This document shows, piece after piece, positions 33,513 through 42,578 of a stretch of 45,584 bases of DNA. The DNA comes from JBLHKW01 sp047618565. GTDB lineage: Bacteria; Planctomycetota; UBA1135; GCA-002686595. The stretch covers positions 1 to 45,584 of the forward strand of contig JBLHKW010000016.1 in assembly GCA_047618565.1 (NCBI GenBank). Direction: 5' to 3'. The notes under the pieces were generated by a model. It saw only the letters and a program-made list of their open reading frames with translations, did not search any database and was not told where the DNA came from. The translations under genes were made by a program, and so were the position numbers. The stretch's first letter is position 1. Every line of letters begins with the position of its first letter.

Positions 33513-34985
33513 ATGAAGCTGCTCCACAAAGAACTCGACCGTTTCGCCAAGACCCCGCTCGTCGTGAGCTTCGTGCCCAAAGGCAAGCGCGCCGAGCTGC
33601 CCGAGGGCGTCAAGGTGCCTGCTGCATTCCTGCGTGACTTCGGGGGCGAGTTCAGGAAAACGAGCACGACCTACACCAGCGCAGGTCCCGCGGCGCGCGT
33701 TCTGCTCGTCGGTATGGGTGTCGCCAGAGACATCGAGGAGGAGACCTTCCGACGTGTGGCCGCCCTGGCGGTCAAGCTGGGCGAGAGCATGGGCTGCGAG
33801 AGCGCGGCCTTCTACGCGGGCGGCTGCGTGGCCCACGCGGCGAGCCCCGAGCGCGCCGGGCGTGCCATCGCCGAGGGAGTGGTCATGGGCAGCTACGGCT
33901 ACATCGAAGGCAAGAGCAAGCCCAAGGCCGCGGTGTTGAAGGCCGTCACCGTCTACGGCGCCGGGCGCGACTTCAAGCGCGGTCTCAAGGACGGCCAGGC
34001 TCTCGGTGAGGCCAACACGTTTACCCGCGATCTGCAGAACAAGCCGGGCAACCAGATGCGTCCGCGCGATATGGCTGCCGAGGCCCGCAAGCTCGCCAAG
34101 CGCAGCGATCGAATCTCGTGCAAGGTGCTGGACGAGAAGGCCATGGACGCCCTCGGCATGGGGCTCTTGCTGGGTGTCTCCCAGGGGTCGGTCGAGCCGG
34201 CACGCCTGATTCACCTGGTCTACAAGCCCAAGGGCAAGGCGAAGAAGAACGGCAAGGTCGCCCTGGTCGGCAAGGGTCTGACGTTCGATGCCGGCGGCAT
34301 CAGTCTGAAGCCGTCGTCCAAGATGGACGACATGCGCTACGACATGTCGGGCGGCGCGGCGGTGCTGGGCGTGTTTCACGCGCTCGCATCGGTCGATGTC
34401 CCGTGGGAAGTACACGGCATCGTTCCGAGCTCCGAGAACTTGATCGACGGCAACGCCACCAAGCCCGGGGATATCCACACGGCCATGAATGGCCTGACGG
34501 TGGAGATCCTGAACACGGATGCCGAGGGGCGCCTGATCCTCGCGGATGCGCTGGCCTACACCGAGAAGAAGGTCAAGCCCGACACGATCATCGACCTGGC
34601 GACCCTCACCGGGGCGGTCGTCGTCGGCCTGGGCCACGAGTTGTCGGGGATGTTTCCCACCACTGACAAGCTGCGGGACGAGCTTCTGGCGGCCGGCGAG
34701 GAGACCGGGGAGCTGGTCTGGCCCCTGCCTCTGCTCGAGCGCCACAAGGAGTTCATGAAGGGCGTGGTGGCCGACCTGCGCAATATTTCCAGCCCCGCGA
34801 TGGGCGCGGGTTCCACCGCCGGAGCGGCGTTTCTGGCCAGTTTCGTGGATCCGGATACCGAGTGGTGCCACCTCGACATCGCTGGAACCGCCTGGGGCGG
34901 CCAGGCCCGGGATTGGGTCGGCGGAGCCCATGGTTCGGGAGTTGGAACGCGCCTATTGATGCAGTACCTTGAGACCCGCAAATAG
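33513..34985 (+). CDS. pepA: Leucyl aminopeptidase (M17, PepA-like)
   Basis: 490 residues. An N-terminal regulatory domain precedes the catalytic domain, which has LVGKGLTFDAGGISLKPSSK and MDDMRYDMSGGAAVLG (catalytic Lys and metal ligands) and the family signature NTDAEGRLILADAL. Two metal ions are bound. VVVGLGHELSGMF and the C-terminal HLDIAGTAWGGQARDW also fit. It removes N-terminal residues from peptides and acts as a hexamer in the cytoplasm. The start is the ATG at 33513. E. coli PepA also binds DNA, but nothing here shows that activity. Confidence 0.95.
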   Translation: MKLLHKELDRFAKTPLVVSFVPKGKRAELPEGVKVPAAFLRDFGGEFRKTSTTYTSAGPAARVLLVGMGVARDIEEETFRRVAALAVKLGESMGCESAAFYAGGCVAHAASPERAGRAIAEGVVMGSYGYIEGKSKPKAAVLKAVTVYGAGRDFKRGLKDGQALGEANTFTRDLQNKPGNQMRPRDMAAEARKLAKRSDRISCKVLDEKAMDALGMGLLLGVSQGSVEPARLIHLVYKPKGKAKKNGKVALVGKGLTFDAGGISLKPSSKMDDMRYDMSGGAAVLGVFHALASVDVPWEVHGIVPSSENLIDGNATKPGDIHTAMNGLTVEILNTDAEGRLILADALAYTEKKVKPDTIIDLATLTGAVVVGLGHELSGMFPTTDKLRDELLAAGEETGELVWPLPLLERHKEFMKGVVADLRNISSPAMGAGSTAGAAFLASFVDPDTEWCHLDIAGTAWGGQARDWVGGAHGSGVGTRLLMQYLETRK

Positions 34986-35103
34986 ACGGGAATCGATCCG
35001 CGTCACGCACGTGCCCCGCGGCGCGTAACATCACTGTCCGAGAGCCCCGTTCGATACCGAACTACCGATCACCGCGATCACCAACGGTGAAGAGGAACAA
35101 GTC

Positions 35104-36252
35104 GTGCCCCTAGAGCAGAAGGAATTCGTCCCCGGCCTGGCAGGCGTCCCCGCAGCCGAATCGTCGGTCAGCTATATAGACGGGCTGGTGGGGATTCTCG
35201 AGTACCGGGGACATCGCATCGAGGTCCTGGCCGAGCGCAGTGACTACGAAGAGGTCGTCTGGCTGCTGCTGCACGACGCGCTGCCCACCCAAGCCGAGCT
35301 GGACGGCTTCCGTGCGCGCCTGGCGGAGTATCGCAAGCTACCCGCGGAACTCGTGGACGTGCTGCGCTCGTTGCCGATCGACGGGCACCCGATGGATGCG
35401 CTTCAGGTCGCTCTGGCTGCGGCGGGCATGTTTCGGCCGCGCTTCGACGTGATCCATGACGAGGCGGCCCGCAAGGAGGCCTCGCTGCATGCGATCGCCG
35501 TGACGGGGCCGCTGATCGCGACCTTCGAACGCTTCCGGCGCGGCGAGGAATACCTCGAGTCGGACCCCAGCCTCACCACGGCAGAGAACTTCCTCTACCA
35601 GATGAACGGTGTGAAGCCGGACGCGCAGTCGGCCAAGATCCTCGACGTGGCGCTGGTGCTGCACGCGGACCACACGATGAACGCTTCGACCTTCGCCATG
35701 CGCGTGGTCGCGGGGACGGAGACGGATCCCTACACAGCCTTCAGCGCGGCCGTCGGGGCCCTCAAGGGCCCGCTGCACGGTGGGGCGAACGAGCGTGTGT
35801 TGCGCCAGCTCGAGACCATCGGCAGCGCCGACAACGTCGCGGCCTGGCTCGACAAGACCCTGGCCGCCAAGGGCAAGATCATGGGCTTCGGTCACAGGGT
35901 CTACAAGACGAAGGACCCGCGCGCGACCATGCTCGAGGGACTGACGCACGAGCTGTTCGCGAAGCAGGGTTCGACGCCCGTGATCGACACGGCGCTCGCC
36001 CTGGAGAAGGCTGTCGTCGAACGCCTGGGCGAGAAGGGCATCCACCCCAACGTCGACTTCTTCAGTGGCATCGTCTACTCGAAGCTCGGCATCCCGACGG
36101 ACGCCTTCACGCCGATCTTCGCCCTGGCGCGTGTCGCCGGCTACGCGGCACACTGGCGCGAGCAAATGGCCAACAACCGTCTCTACCGTCCTGGCCAGGT
36201 CTTCATCGGCTCCCACGGTGCGGAATACATTCCCATCGGGGAGCGCGGCTGA
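35104..36252 (+). CDS. gltA: Citrate synthase
   Basis: 382 residues, the short form of the family. GTG start at 35104 with AGAGGAA (35091-35097) six bases upstream. Motifs are SYIDGLVGILEYRGHRIE at the N-terminus, LKGPLHGGANERVLRQL with one catalytic His, IMGFGHRVYKTKDPRA with the second, and NVDFFSGIVYSKLGIPTDAF with the catalytic Asp. 2-Methylcitrate synthases share this fold, and I cannot exclude that activity. A strong hairpin follows the stop codon. Confidence 0.94.
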   Translation: MPLEQKEFVPGLAGVPAAESSVSYIDGLVGILEYRGHRIEVLAERSDYEEVVWLLLHDALPTQAELDGFRARLAEYRKLPAELVDVLRSLPIDGHPMDALQVALAAAGMFRPRFDVIHDEAARKEASLHAIAVTGPLIATFERFRRGEEYLESDPSLTTAENFLYQMNGVKPDAQSAKILDVALVLHADHTMNASTFAMRVVAGTETDPYTAFSAAVGALKGPLHGGANERVLRQLETIGSADNVAAWLDKTLAAKGKIMGFGHRVYKTKDPRATMLEGLTHELFAKQGSTPVIDTALALEKAVVERLGEKGIHPNVDFFSGIVYSKLGIPTDAFTPIFALARVAGYAAHWREQMANNRLYRPGQVFIGSHGAEYIPIGERG

Positions 36253-36266
36253 GCTGGCAGCCGGCT

Positions 36267-36303
36267 GACGACTCCGGTGGGACATCGCGTCCCTGGAGTC
36301 GTC
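36267..36303. terminator. Bidirectional hairpin between gltA and tRNA-Leu
   Basis: A 9-bp perfect outer stem (36267-36275 with 36295-36303) with an inner GGGA/TCCC stem lies between the convergent ends of gltA and tRNA-Leu. It has no U-run. Its position suits termination in either direction. Confidence 0.6.
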
Positions 36304-36307
36304 CGGG

Positions 36308-36394
36308 TGGTAGGGATGCCGGGACTCGAACCCGGACGGCCCGAAGGCCTTCAGATTTTAAGTCTGATGCGTCTACCGGTTTCGCCACATCCCC
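36308..36394 (-). tRNA. tRNA-Leu (anticodon UAA)
   Basis: 87 nt including an encoded CCA (36308-36310). The acceptor stem GGGGATG/CATCCCT pairs with one G-U at the first position. The anticodon arm is TCAGA-CTTAAAA-TCTGA with anticodon TAA. A long variable arm (GGCC-TTC-GGGCC region) and the T arm CCGGG-TTCGAGT-CCCGG fit tRNA-Leu. A -10-like TACACT lies 17-22 bases upstream (36411-36416). Confidence 0.96.
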
Positions 36395-36472
36395 GTCCCG
36401 GTGCCCGCAGAGTGTAGCGCCCGAGTGCCGCAAGTGTGCGCCCCCGCATTGGGCCTGGGCCCATCTGGGCCG

Positions 36473-37696
36473 ATGAGCACCGCGCCTGACGACCCCGCGG
36501 ACGAGCGGTCGCATTTCCTGCCGGTCAGCCTGGAGCTGCTGCTGGAGGACCTGCTCAAGACCGTCGTGGGGGCGAGCGAGCGCGCTGGATTCGAGCGCCT
36601 GGGCAAGCTCTGGTTGGCGCTCTTCCACCTGCGCATGCGTGCGGACCTGGAGGGCTTGCGCAGGACCTACGCGCCATTCGACCCGGATGTGGAACTGCTC
36701 GTCCCGGACCGGGAAATCGACCGCCCGGCGGCGCGGACAGAGCTCGAGGGGCGCCTGCGCACCCTTCTCGGCCGGGCCCATTTCACCGAGGCCACGCGCG
36801 CGGACCTGGACAGCGCCTTGACCAAGATCTCACCCCAGGGCCTGGCGGTGACGGTCGACCTCGACGAGCTCGATCTGTTCGCACTGTATTTCCGTGGTGT
36901 CTCCTCGCGCTCTTCCCGTCAGCGCGACCCCAGGGCCCTGTGGCTACGCTGGCGCGAACACGAGGAGACGATCTACCGCAGGGTCGTGCTCTTGATCGAG
37001 GTCAAGCCTTCCGGTGAGGGCGAGACGGGCATGGACGCGCGCCACGTCTACCTCAAGCTTTTCAAGGACGTGCCCCGTTCGGACCTCGAGATGCTGCTGC
37101 CGAACACCAAGGTCTGTATGCGCGCCTTCGACAAGCTGCGTCTGGGCGTGACCGGAGGCGGCGGGACCATCGGCGGAGTGATGGCTACCGTGACCAAGAT
37201 CGGCGTGGCCGCGAGTCCTGTAACTTGGGCCCTGGCCCTGGCCGGGCTGGGCGCCGTGCTCTGGCGGCAACTGTCCAACGTGCTCTCGCAGCGCACGAAG
37301 TACATGGCGACCCTCGCCCAGCGGCTCTACTTCCATACCCTCGACAACGGCTTCGGTGTGCTGACGCGCCTGGTGCAGGTGGCCGAGGAAGAGGAGTGCA
37401 AGGAGGTCCTGCTGGCAGCCGCACACCTGGTCCAGGGGGGCGCCATGAGCGCGGAGGAACTGGACGCGCGTGCCGAAGCCTGGATCGAGTCCACCTACGG
37501 ACTACATGTGGATTACGACGTACACGGCGGCGTGCAAAAACTACGTCAGGCGGGCCTGCTCGTCGCTGTCGTCGCTGTCGTCGACAGCGACGACAGCGAC
37601 GAGCAGGCGGTCCAATTGCTGCCCCTCGAGCAGGCCCGGTGCCTGCTCGACCAGCGTTGGGATGCTGTATTCGACTGGAAGCAGCCGCCCGAATAG
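36473..37696 (+). CDS. DUF3754 (TMEM143-like) protein
   Basis: 407 residues from the ATG at 36473. The diagnostic segment is YLKLFKDVPRSDLEMLLPNT followed by KVCMRAFDKLRLGVTGGGG, then a hydrophobic part (MATVTKIGVAASPVTWALAL and following residues) likely to span the membrane once or twice, as in DUF3754 proteins. A long N-terminal domain precedes it. The C-terminal part (AEAWIESTYGLHVDYDVHGG, LPLEQARCLLDQRWDAVFDW) looks like a small winged-helix-type module. A perfect 27-bp inverted repeat is inserted in this module and adds a stretch of about 18 residues. The function of the family is unknown. Confidence 0.78.
   Translation: MSTAPDDPADERSHFLPVSLELLLEDLLKTVVGASERAGFERLGKLWLALFHLRMRADLEGLRRTYAPFDPDVELLVPDREIDRPAARTELEGRLRTLLGRAHFTEATRADLDSALTKISPQGLAVTVDLDELDLFALYFRGVSSRSSRQRDPRALWLRWREHEETIYRRVVLLIEVKPSGEGETGMDARHVYLKLFKDVPRSDLEMLLPNTKVCMRAFDKLRLGVTGGGGTIGGVMATVTKIGVAASPVTWALALAGLGAVLWRQLSNVLSQRTKYMATLAQRLYFHTLDNGFGVLTRLVQVAEEEECKEVLLAAAHLVQGGAMSAEELDARAEAWIESTYGLHVDYDVHGGVQKLRQAGLLVAVVAVVDSDDSDEQAVQLLPLEQARCLLDQRWDAVFDWKQPPE
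37554..37608. repeat. Perfect 27-bp inverted repeat with 1-base spacer inside the DUF3754 gene
   Basis: Left arm 37554-37580, spacer T at 37581, right arm 37582-37608; all 27 pairs match. The arms are built of GTCGCT/GTC units and their complement. The reading frame stays open and encodes LLVAVVAVV on the left arm and DSDDSDEQA on the right. It ends 88 bases before the stop codon, so it is not a terminator of this gene. Confidence 0.95.
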
Positions 37697-37772
37697 GCGC
37701 CGCTTTCGGTAGTCTCTCGCCTCGTACCCACCGGCAGGCATGCGTCATGTGGCGCGCAGCGGAGAGCATGGA

Positions 37773-40679
37773 ATGAAGTTCGAGCGAAGTACGGTCAACA
37801 CCTGGATCCTCGCCCTGGCGCTCGCCGGTGCATGTGCCGCGCCGGAAGCAGTGCACGACGATGGGCCGCGTGCCTCTTCGATCGCAAGCGCCGCGCCGGC
37901 GGCGTCGCGTCCCTGGGCGCACGAGGACTCGGACATTCCCGTCGACGAGCGCATTCATTTTGGCGTGCTCGACAACGGCCTGCGCTGGGCCTGGGCCGCG
38001 AACCCACGCCCCGAGGAGCGTGCCTACCTGCGGCTGCACGTCGATGTGGGCAGTCTCGCGGAACAGGACAGCGAGCAGGGCATGGCGCACTTCCTCGAAC
38101 ACATGGCCTTCAATGGCTCGAAGAACTTTGCACCCGGAACCCTGATCGAGTGGTTCCAGGAGCACGGCATGGCCTTCGGCGCGGATACCAATGCGCACAC
38201 AGGTTTCAGCGAGACGGTCTACAAGCTCGACCTGCCCCAGGGGAACGAGGAGACCCTGCGCGAAGGCCTGCTGGTGCTGCGCGACTTCGCGGACGGCTTG
38301 CTGATCGAGGCGGAGGAGGTCGAGAACGAAAAAGGCGTCATCGACGGCGAGCAGCGCGAGCGCGATTCGGCCGGCTTCCGGGTGCAGGTCAAGCAGCTCG
38401 AACTCATGTTCGTCGGCACGCGCATCGCGTCCCGGATCCCGATCGGGAAGAAGAATGTACGCGACGCGTTCAGCGCGGAATCCGTGCGCGCCTTCTACGA
38501 GCGCTGGTACCGGCCGGACAACATGACCCTCGTGCTCGTGGGCGACCTGGGCGAGTTCGAGCCCCAGGATCTCTTTGACGAGTACTTCGCGGACATGCTC
38601 AGGCCCGCGTCAGCCTTGCCCGCGGAACCGGCGATCGGCCAGGCGCAGCGTTATGACCATGCGTTTGCCCTGCACGAGGCCGAGATCCCGTCCGTGAGCA
38701 TCTCCGTCGAGCGCCTCGAGCGCTGGGAAGAGAGGCCGCAGACCGTGGCCGAGTGGGTCGACCGTATCCCCCTGAACGTCGCACACCAGTTGCTGGGTCT
38801 ACGCTTCCGCGAACTGGCTAAACAGGAGTCCGCGCCCTTCCTGGGCGCATCGGTCGGTAGCGCTTCTGCGATGGAGGTCTTCGACGGGGAGACCCTGCGG
38901 GTCGCCTGCGTGCCGGAGCGCTGGGAGGAGGCCCTGGGCTTCTGTGAGCAGGAGCTGCGGCGCGCGATCGAGTTCGGCTTCCAGCAAGCGGAGCTCGACG
39001 AGATTCGCGCGGACGTCCTGCGCCAGCTCGATGAGTCCGTCCGGCGTGAGCCCACGGCCTCCAGTCGGGGACTGCTGGCCCAGATTCTGGAGGCCGCCGA
39101 AGAGCCCTCCGTGCCGACCGACGCGGCCACAGACCGCAGTGTAATGAAGCCGGTCATCGAGGGGCTGACTGTGGAGGCCTGCCACGCCGCCCTGCGCGAG
39201 GCGTGGTCGCGCGGTGAGCTTTCGATCCACTGCAGCGGCAATCTGGACCTGGGCCAGGACGGCGGCTCGCGGCTGACAGAGGTCTACTCGCGCAGCGCGG
39301 CCGTGGCCCTGGCACCGCCCGAGGAGATCGTCGTGCAGGACTTCGCCTACGCCTCCGACCCGGACGGGAGTGGTCAGGTGGTCGAGCGCGAGCACATCGA
39401 GGACCTGGACTTCGTGACCCTGCGCCTGGACAACGGGGTGGCGGTCAACATCAAGCAGACGGACTTCAAGGAGCAGCAAATCCTGATCTCCGCCAACTTC
39501 GGCGAGGGCCTGCTGACCCTGGAGCCGGAGCGCAGCGTGCTCAACTGGGTTGCCAGCCGCGTCTTCAATAGCGGTGGCCTCGAAGCGCATAGCGAAGATG
39601 ACTTGCGCCGCTTGACGGCGGGCAAGCAGGTCGGCGTGGGCTTCCGTGTCGGCCCCGACGCCTTCTCGCTGGGCGGCTCCACGACCTCCGAGGACCTGCT
39701 GCTGCAGTGCGAGCTGATGTGCGCCTACCTGAAGGCACCGGGCTGGCGCGAGGACGGCCGCGTGCAGTTGATGCGCCAGGTACCGCTCTACTTCGAGAGC
39801 CTGCTACACCAGCACATGGGCCCCTTTGTGACCGAGTTCAAGCCGGCCCTGTTCGCGGGCGACGCGCGCCAGAGCCACCCGGAGCAGGCCGAGATCGAGG
39901 CCTGCAGCATGCAGGACGTGCGCGGCTGGCTCGCGCCCCAGCTTGCGGACGCACCCATCGAGCTGTCCATCGTCGGCGACCTGGATCTCGAGCAGACGAT
40001 CGGGATCGTGGCGCGCACCTTCGGCGCGCTGCCCGCCCGGCGTGAGTGGCGTTCCCTCGATGAGCGCCGCAACATGCCCGCGCCCCTGGCCGGCCTGAAG
40101 CAGGAGCATGTGATCGAGACCCAGGTGCCCAAGTCCCTGGTCGTGATCGCCTTCCCGTTCGCCGACGGCCTGGATCCGGAGACACGCCGGCGCGGCAACG
40201 TCCTGGGCACGGTGGTCAACGACCGCCTGAGGCTCGAGGTGCGCGAGCGGCTCGGCGCCGCGTACTCACCCGGCGCAGGTGTCGACATGGATCGTGTGCA
40301 CGCGGGCGTCGGCACCGTGATGATCCAGGCCATGGCGGACCCGGACAAGGTCGACACCCTCGTGAACGCCTGTCTCGACGCGGCCGACTCCCTCGCGACC
40401 GAGGGCATCACGACCGAGGAAGCCGACCGACTGCGCGAACCGATGCTGCGCCAGCTGCGCGACGGACAGCGCACCAATGGCTACTGGATGGCCGTCCTGG
40501 GCGTGGCCCAGAGGCGTGCCGATCACCTGGATGACGTGCGCGGCGTGGATACCTTCTACACCGGTTACACGGCCGAGGACATCGTGCCCCTCGCGGCGCA
40601 GTACCTGGGCCGGGACAAGGCGTCGGTCCTGATCGTCAACCCCGCCGCGGGCGCAGAGAGCGCGGATACGGACGGCTGA
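37773..40679 (+). CDS. M16 family zinc peptidase, lipoprotein
   Basis: 968 residues from the ATG at 37773, with GGAGAG six bases upstream. The signal peptide ends in lipobox LAGAC (Cys21). The inverted zinc motif HxxEH is in GMAHFLEHMAFNGSKNF (His106, Glu109, His110), with the distal ligand region EVENEKGVIDGEQRERDSA. The length fits the two-repeat M16B/pitrilysin-like proteins, in which the second half lacks the zinc site but closes the chamber (VRERLGAAYSPGAGVDMD). It probably degrades peptides in the periplasm. Many Bacteroidetes and planctomycete relatives are also lipoproteins. Confidence 0.93.
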   Translation: MKFERSTVNTWILALALAGACAAPEAVHDDGPRASSIASAAPAASRPWAHEDSDIPVDERIHFGVLDNGLRWAWAANPRPEERAYLRLHVDVGSLAEQDSEQGMAHFLEHMAFNGSKNFAPGTLIEWFQEHGMAFGADTNAHTGFSETVYKLDLPQGNEETLREGLLVLRDFADGLLIEAEEVENEKGVIDGEQRERDSAGFRVQVKQLELMFVGTRIASRIPIGKKNVRDAFSAESVRAFYERWYRPDNMTLVLVGDLGEFEPQDLFDEYFADMLRPASALPAEPAIGQAQRYDHAFALHEAEIPSVSISVERLERWEERPQTVAEWVDRIPLNVAHQLLGLRFRELAKQESAPFLGASVGSASAMEVFDGETLRVACVPERWEEALGFCEQELRRAIEFGFQQAELDEIRADVLRQLDESVRREPTASSRGLLAQILEAAEEPSVPTDAATDRSVMKPVIEGLTVEACHAALREAWSRGELSIHCSGNLDLGQDGGSRLTEVYSRSAAVALAPPEEIVVQDFAYASDPDGSGQVVEREHIEDLDFVTLRLDNGVAVNIKQTDFKEQQILISANFGEGLLTLEPERSVLNWVASRVFNSGGLEAHSEDDLRRLTAGKQVGVGFRVGPDAFSLGGSTTSEDLLLQCELMCAYLKAPGWREDGRVQLMRQVPLYFESLLHQHMGPFVTEFKPALFAGDARQSHPEQAEIEACSMQDVRGWLAPQLADAPIELSIVGDLDLEQTIGIVARTFGALPARREWRSLDERRNMPAPLAGLKQEHVIETQVPKSLVVIAFPFADGLDPETRRRGNVLGTVVNDRLRLEVRERLGAAYSPGAGVDMDRVHAGVGTVMIQAMADPDKVDTLVNACLDAADSLATEGITTEEADRLREPMLRQLRDGQRTNGYWMAVLGVAQRRADHLDDVRGVDTFYTGYTAEDIVPLAAQYLGRDKASVLIVNPAAGAESADTDG

Positions 40680-40689
40680 CCCCCGCGCC

Positions 40690-41475
40690 ATGACACATGG
40701 CGAGCCGGACCCCGGGGCCTACGAGATGCTGGTGCACGCCAGCTTTGCGCCGAGCGCCATCGACGCTCGGTACGAAGCCGTGCTGGCCCCGGTGCCGCCG
40801 GAACTGCGCCGTACGCTCGAGGCCGAGTGGCCCGGCCGCGTCGAGAAAGCCGCCAGAGAGGGCGTCCATCTGACCAACGGCCACCTGCTGCGCCTGACGG
40901 ATTACCGTGCGACCGATTCCACGCTCCGTCTGACCCTGGGCGACACCACCTACGCCGAGTTCCTCGGATCCAACTGCGTTCCGCAGCGGCACGCCGAAAC
41001 GCCCTGGTCGAGTCTCGCGAATCCCCTCGGGACATCCGCGTTGATCGTGACAGCGGACAACAAGCTCGTCCTCGGCCTGCGCGGCGACAAGGTCATGCAC
41101 ATGCGCAACCAGCTCCACACGATCGGGGGCATGTTCGAGGCCGCCGACCTGATCGACGGCGTGGTCGACGCAACCGGCAGTATCCTGCGCGAAGTGCGCG
41201 AGGAGCTGGGCGTGGGGGATACCGACATCGCCAACGTCGTCTGTCGCGGCCTGATCCGCGAGATCCAGCACCTGCAGCCCGAGCTGATGTTCGAGGTTCA
41301 GGTGAATCTGACCTACGCCGACGTGCAGGATACCTGGCGCGCGGCGGAGTCCCGTGACGAGCACGCGCAGCTGATCGCCATCCGGGACGATCGCGACTCC
41401 ATTGCGGAGTTCCTCGCGTCCAACCCGATCATGGCACCACAGGCGCGCGCTGCGCTCGAGCTGCGCGGGGCTTAA
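40690..41475 (+). CDS. Nudix-like hydrolase domain protein
   Basis: 261 residues. A divergent N-terminal domain of about 110 residues precedes a Nudix-like domain with TSALIVTADNKLVLGLRG, HTIGGMFEAADLI and the second half of the Nudix box, REVREELGV (167-175), which supplies the metal-binding glutamates. The first half of the box is longer than the canonical GX5E spacing, so this is an atypical Nudix, possibly of the NUDT22 or similar subgroup. The substrate is unknown, perhaps a nucleoside diphosphate derivative. It follows the M16 gene by 10 bases and is probably cotranscribed with it. Confidence 0.75.
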   Translation: MTHGEPDPGAYEMLVHASFAPSAIDARYEAVLAPVPPELRRTLEAEWPGRVEKAAREGVHLTNGHLLRLTDYRATDSTLRLTLGDTTYAEFLGSNCVPQRHAETPWSSLANPLGTSALIVTADNKLVLGLRGDKVMHMRNQLHTIGGMFEAADLIDGVVDATGSILREVREELGVGDTDIANVVCRGLIREIQHLQPELMFEVQVNLTYADVQDTWRAAESRDEHAQLIAIRDDRDSIAEFLASNPIMAPQARAALELRGA

Positions 41476-41480
41476 TCCAC

Positions 41481-41494
41481 GCACCCGAGGGTGC
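41481..41494. terminator. Small GC hairpin between the Nudix gene and tRNA-Cys
   Basis: GCACCC-GA-GGGTGC, a 6-bp perfect dyad (5 bp with a 4-base loop), sits five bases after the Nudix stop codon and six bases from the 3' end of the convergent tRNA-Cys. It is weak and has no U-run. Confidence 0.35.
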
Positions 41495-41500
41495 AGAAGG

Positions 41501-41576
41501 TGGAGGCGGCACCCGGACTCGAACCGGGGAATGACGGATTTGCAATCCGTTGCCTTAGCCACTTGGCTATGCCGCC
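41501..41576 (-). tRNA. tRNA-Cys (anticodon GCA)
   Basis: 76 nt including an encoded CCA (41501-41503). The acceptor stem GGCGGCA/TGCCGCC is perfect and the discriminator is U, as required for tRNA-Cys. The anticodon arm is ACGGA-TTGCAAA-TCCGT with anticodon GCA. The T arm is CCCGG-TTCGAGT-CCGGG. Confidence 0.96.
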
Positions 41577-41593
41577 CCGTTTGGAGCCGAAGA

Positions 41594-41621
41594 AGGTTAC
41601 CCCGTGCGGGGCGCGGGTCAA
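41594..41621 (-). promoter_or_regulatory. Sigma70-type promoter of tRNA-Cys
   Basis: On the minus strand: TTGACC, 16 bases, TAACCT. The predicted transcript start is near 41587, about ten bases before the mature 5' end. Spacing and hexamers resemble the promoter found at 18060-18087. Confidence 0.55.
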
Positions 41622-41687
41622 GGGGCCAATGACACCATCGGGGTCCATTGGGCCCTGGAGGTCAGATGGTCGCGGGCCGGCGGGCGC

Positions 41688-42404
41688 TCAGGCGGCCTTG
41701 GCCATGGCGACCAGGGCCTCGCGCACCTCGGTGGCGGTCAGGCAGGGTTGCTCGAAGGCGAGGTAGTGGACCTGGCCGTCGGCGCGCATGTGGCAGCCGT
41801 TGGTGTCGATCGAGAGCATCAGCACCTCGCCCGTTTCGGTGCCGGACTGGTGCTGGACGATGCGGCCCATGGCGTCGGCGTGGTCCTGGTTCATGTGCTC
41901 GATCATGCCGGCCTCCTGGGCGTGCCAATCCGGGGCGGCGGAGTTCCAGTCGCCCTTCTCGATCCAGAAGATCTGGCCGAAGCCGCGGATGTAGCGCACG
42001 CGTACGGGCTCGATCCAGTAGAAGGAGAAGGCGTGCGCCTGGCCGTAATGGCGGGCCTGGGGAAAGAACGTGTAGTAGCGTTCCTGGATGGCCTCGACGC
42101 TGTCATCGGGGACCCGGCGGGCGTCGCCGATCAGGGTCACGCGGCCCAGCTCCTGCTGGTTGCCCGCGCCGCTCTGCTGCACGCTGAGGCAGACCTTGGA
42201 GTCGGCGTCCATGTTGGCGGTGTGCTGGGCGATGTCGCTGACATAGATGACGGGCTTGCCGCAGTCGGAGGTGACAAAGGGCGTGACCGAGCCGAAGGGG
42301 TAGCCGTCGAGCTCGACAGACAGGGTCGACAGGATGCCTGACTCGGTTCCGCGCAGCAGGGTGCGGGCCAGGCTCAGCGGATCGGGTGTGGTCGTATCGG
42401 ACAT
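41688..42404 (-). CDS. HugZ-like PNPOx-fold protein with DUF2470 domain
   Basis: 238 residues from the ATG at 42404. The N-terminal split-barrel of the pyridoxamine-phosphate-oxidase type has ARTLLRGTESGILSTLSVEL, YPFGSVTPFV and VIYVSDIAQHTANMDADSKV. The C-terminal DUF2470 domain has MIEHMNQDHADAMGRIVQ. This pair of domains is that of HugZ/HutZ heme-utilisation proteins, which bind and may degrade heme for iron supply. No heme uptake genes are adjacent, so the role is inferred from the family. AGAGGAG lies 12-18 bases upstream of the start. Confidence 0.88.
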   Translation of the reverse strand: MSDTTTPDPLSLARTLLRGTESGILSTLSVELDGYPFGSVTPFVTSDCGKPVIYVSDIAQHTANMDADSKVCLSVQQSGAGNQQELGRVTLIGDARRVPDDSVEAIQERYYTFFPQARHYGQAHAFSFYWIEPVRVRYIRGFGQIFWIEKGDWNSAAPDWHAQEAGMIEHMNQDHADAMGRIVQHQSGTETGEVLMLSIDTNGCHMRADGQVHYLAFEQPCLTATEVREALVAMAKAA

Positions 42405-42578
42405 GATTGTGGGGTGCTCCTCTTGCTCCGTATTGGATCGCTCGGTCCGGGGCGTATCGACAGCTTTCTGCAGGCGTTTCGTGGGAAATCTGGATATCGG
42501 GGCTGGGGACAGCTGGTGGCGCGTCCTGCCAGCACTCGGGGCTTGCGGGGGCTCGCGTGGGGGGGCAGCATTGAGGTT

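Noticed and set aside
37554..37608. Large palindrome as a transcription terminator
   Set aside because: It lies inside the coding frame, 88 bases before the stop, with no U-run.
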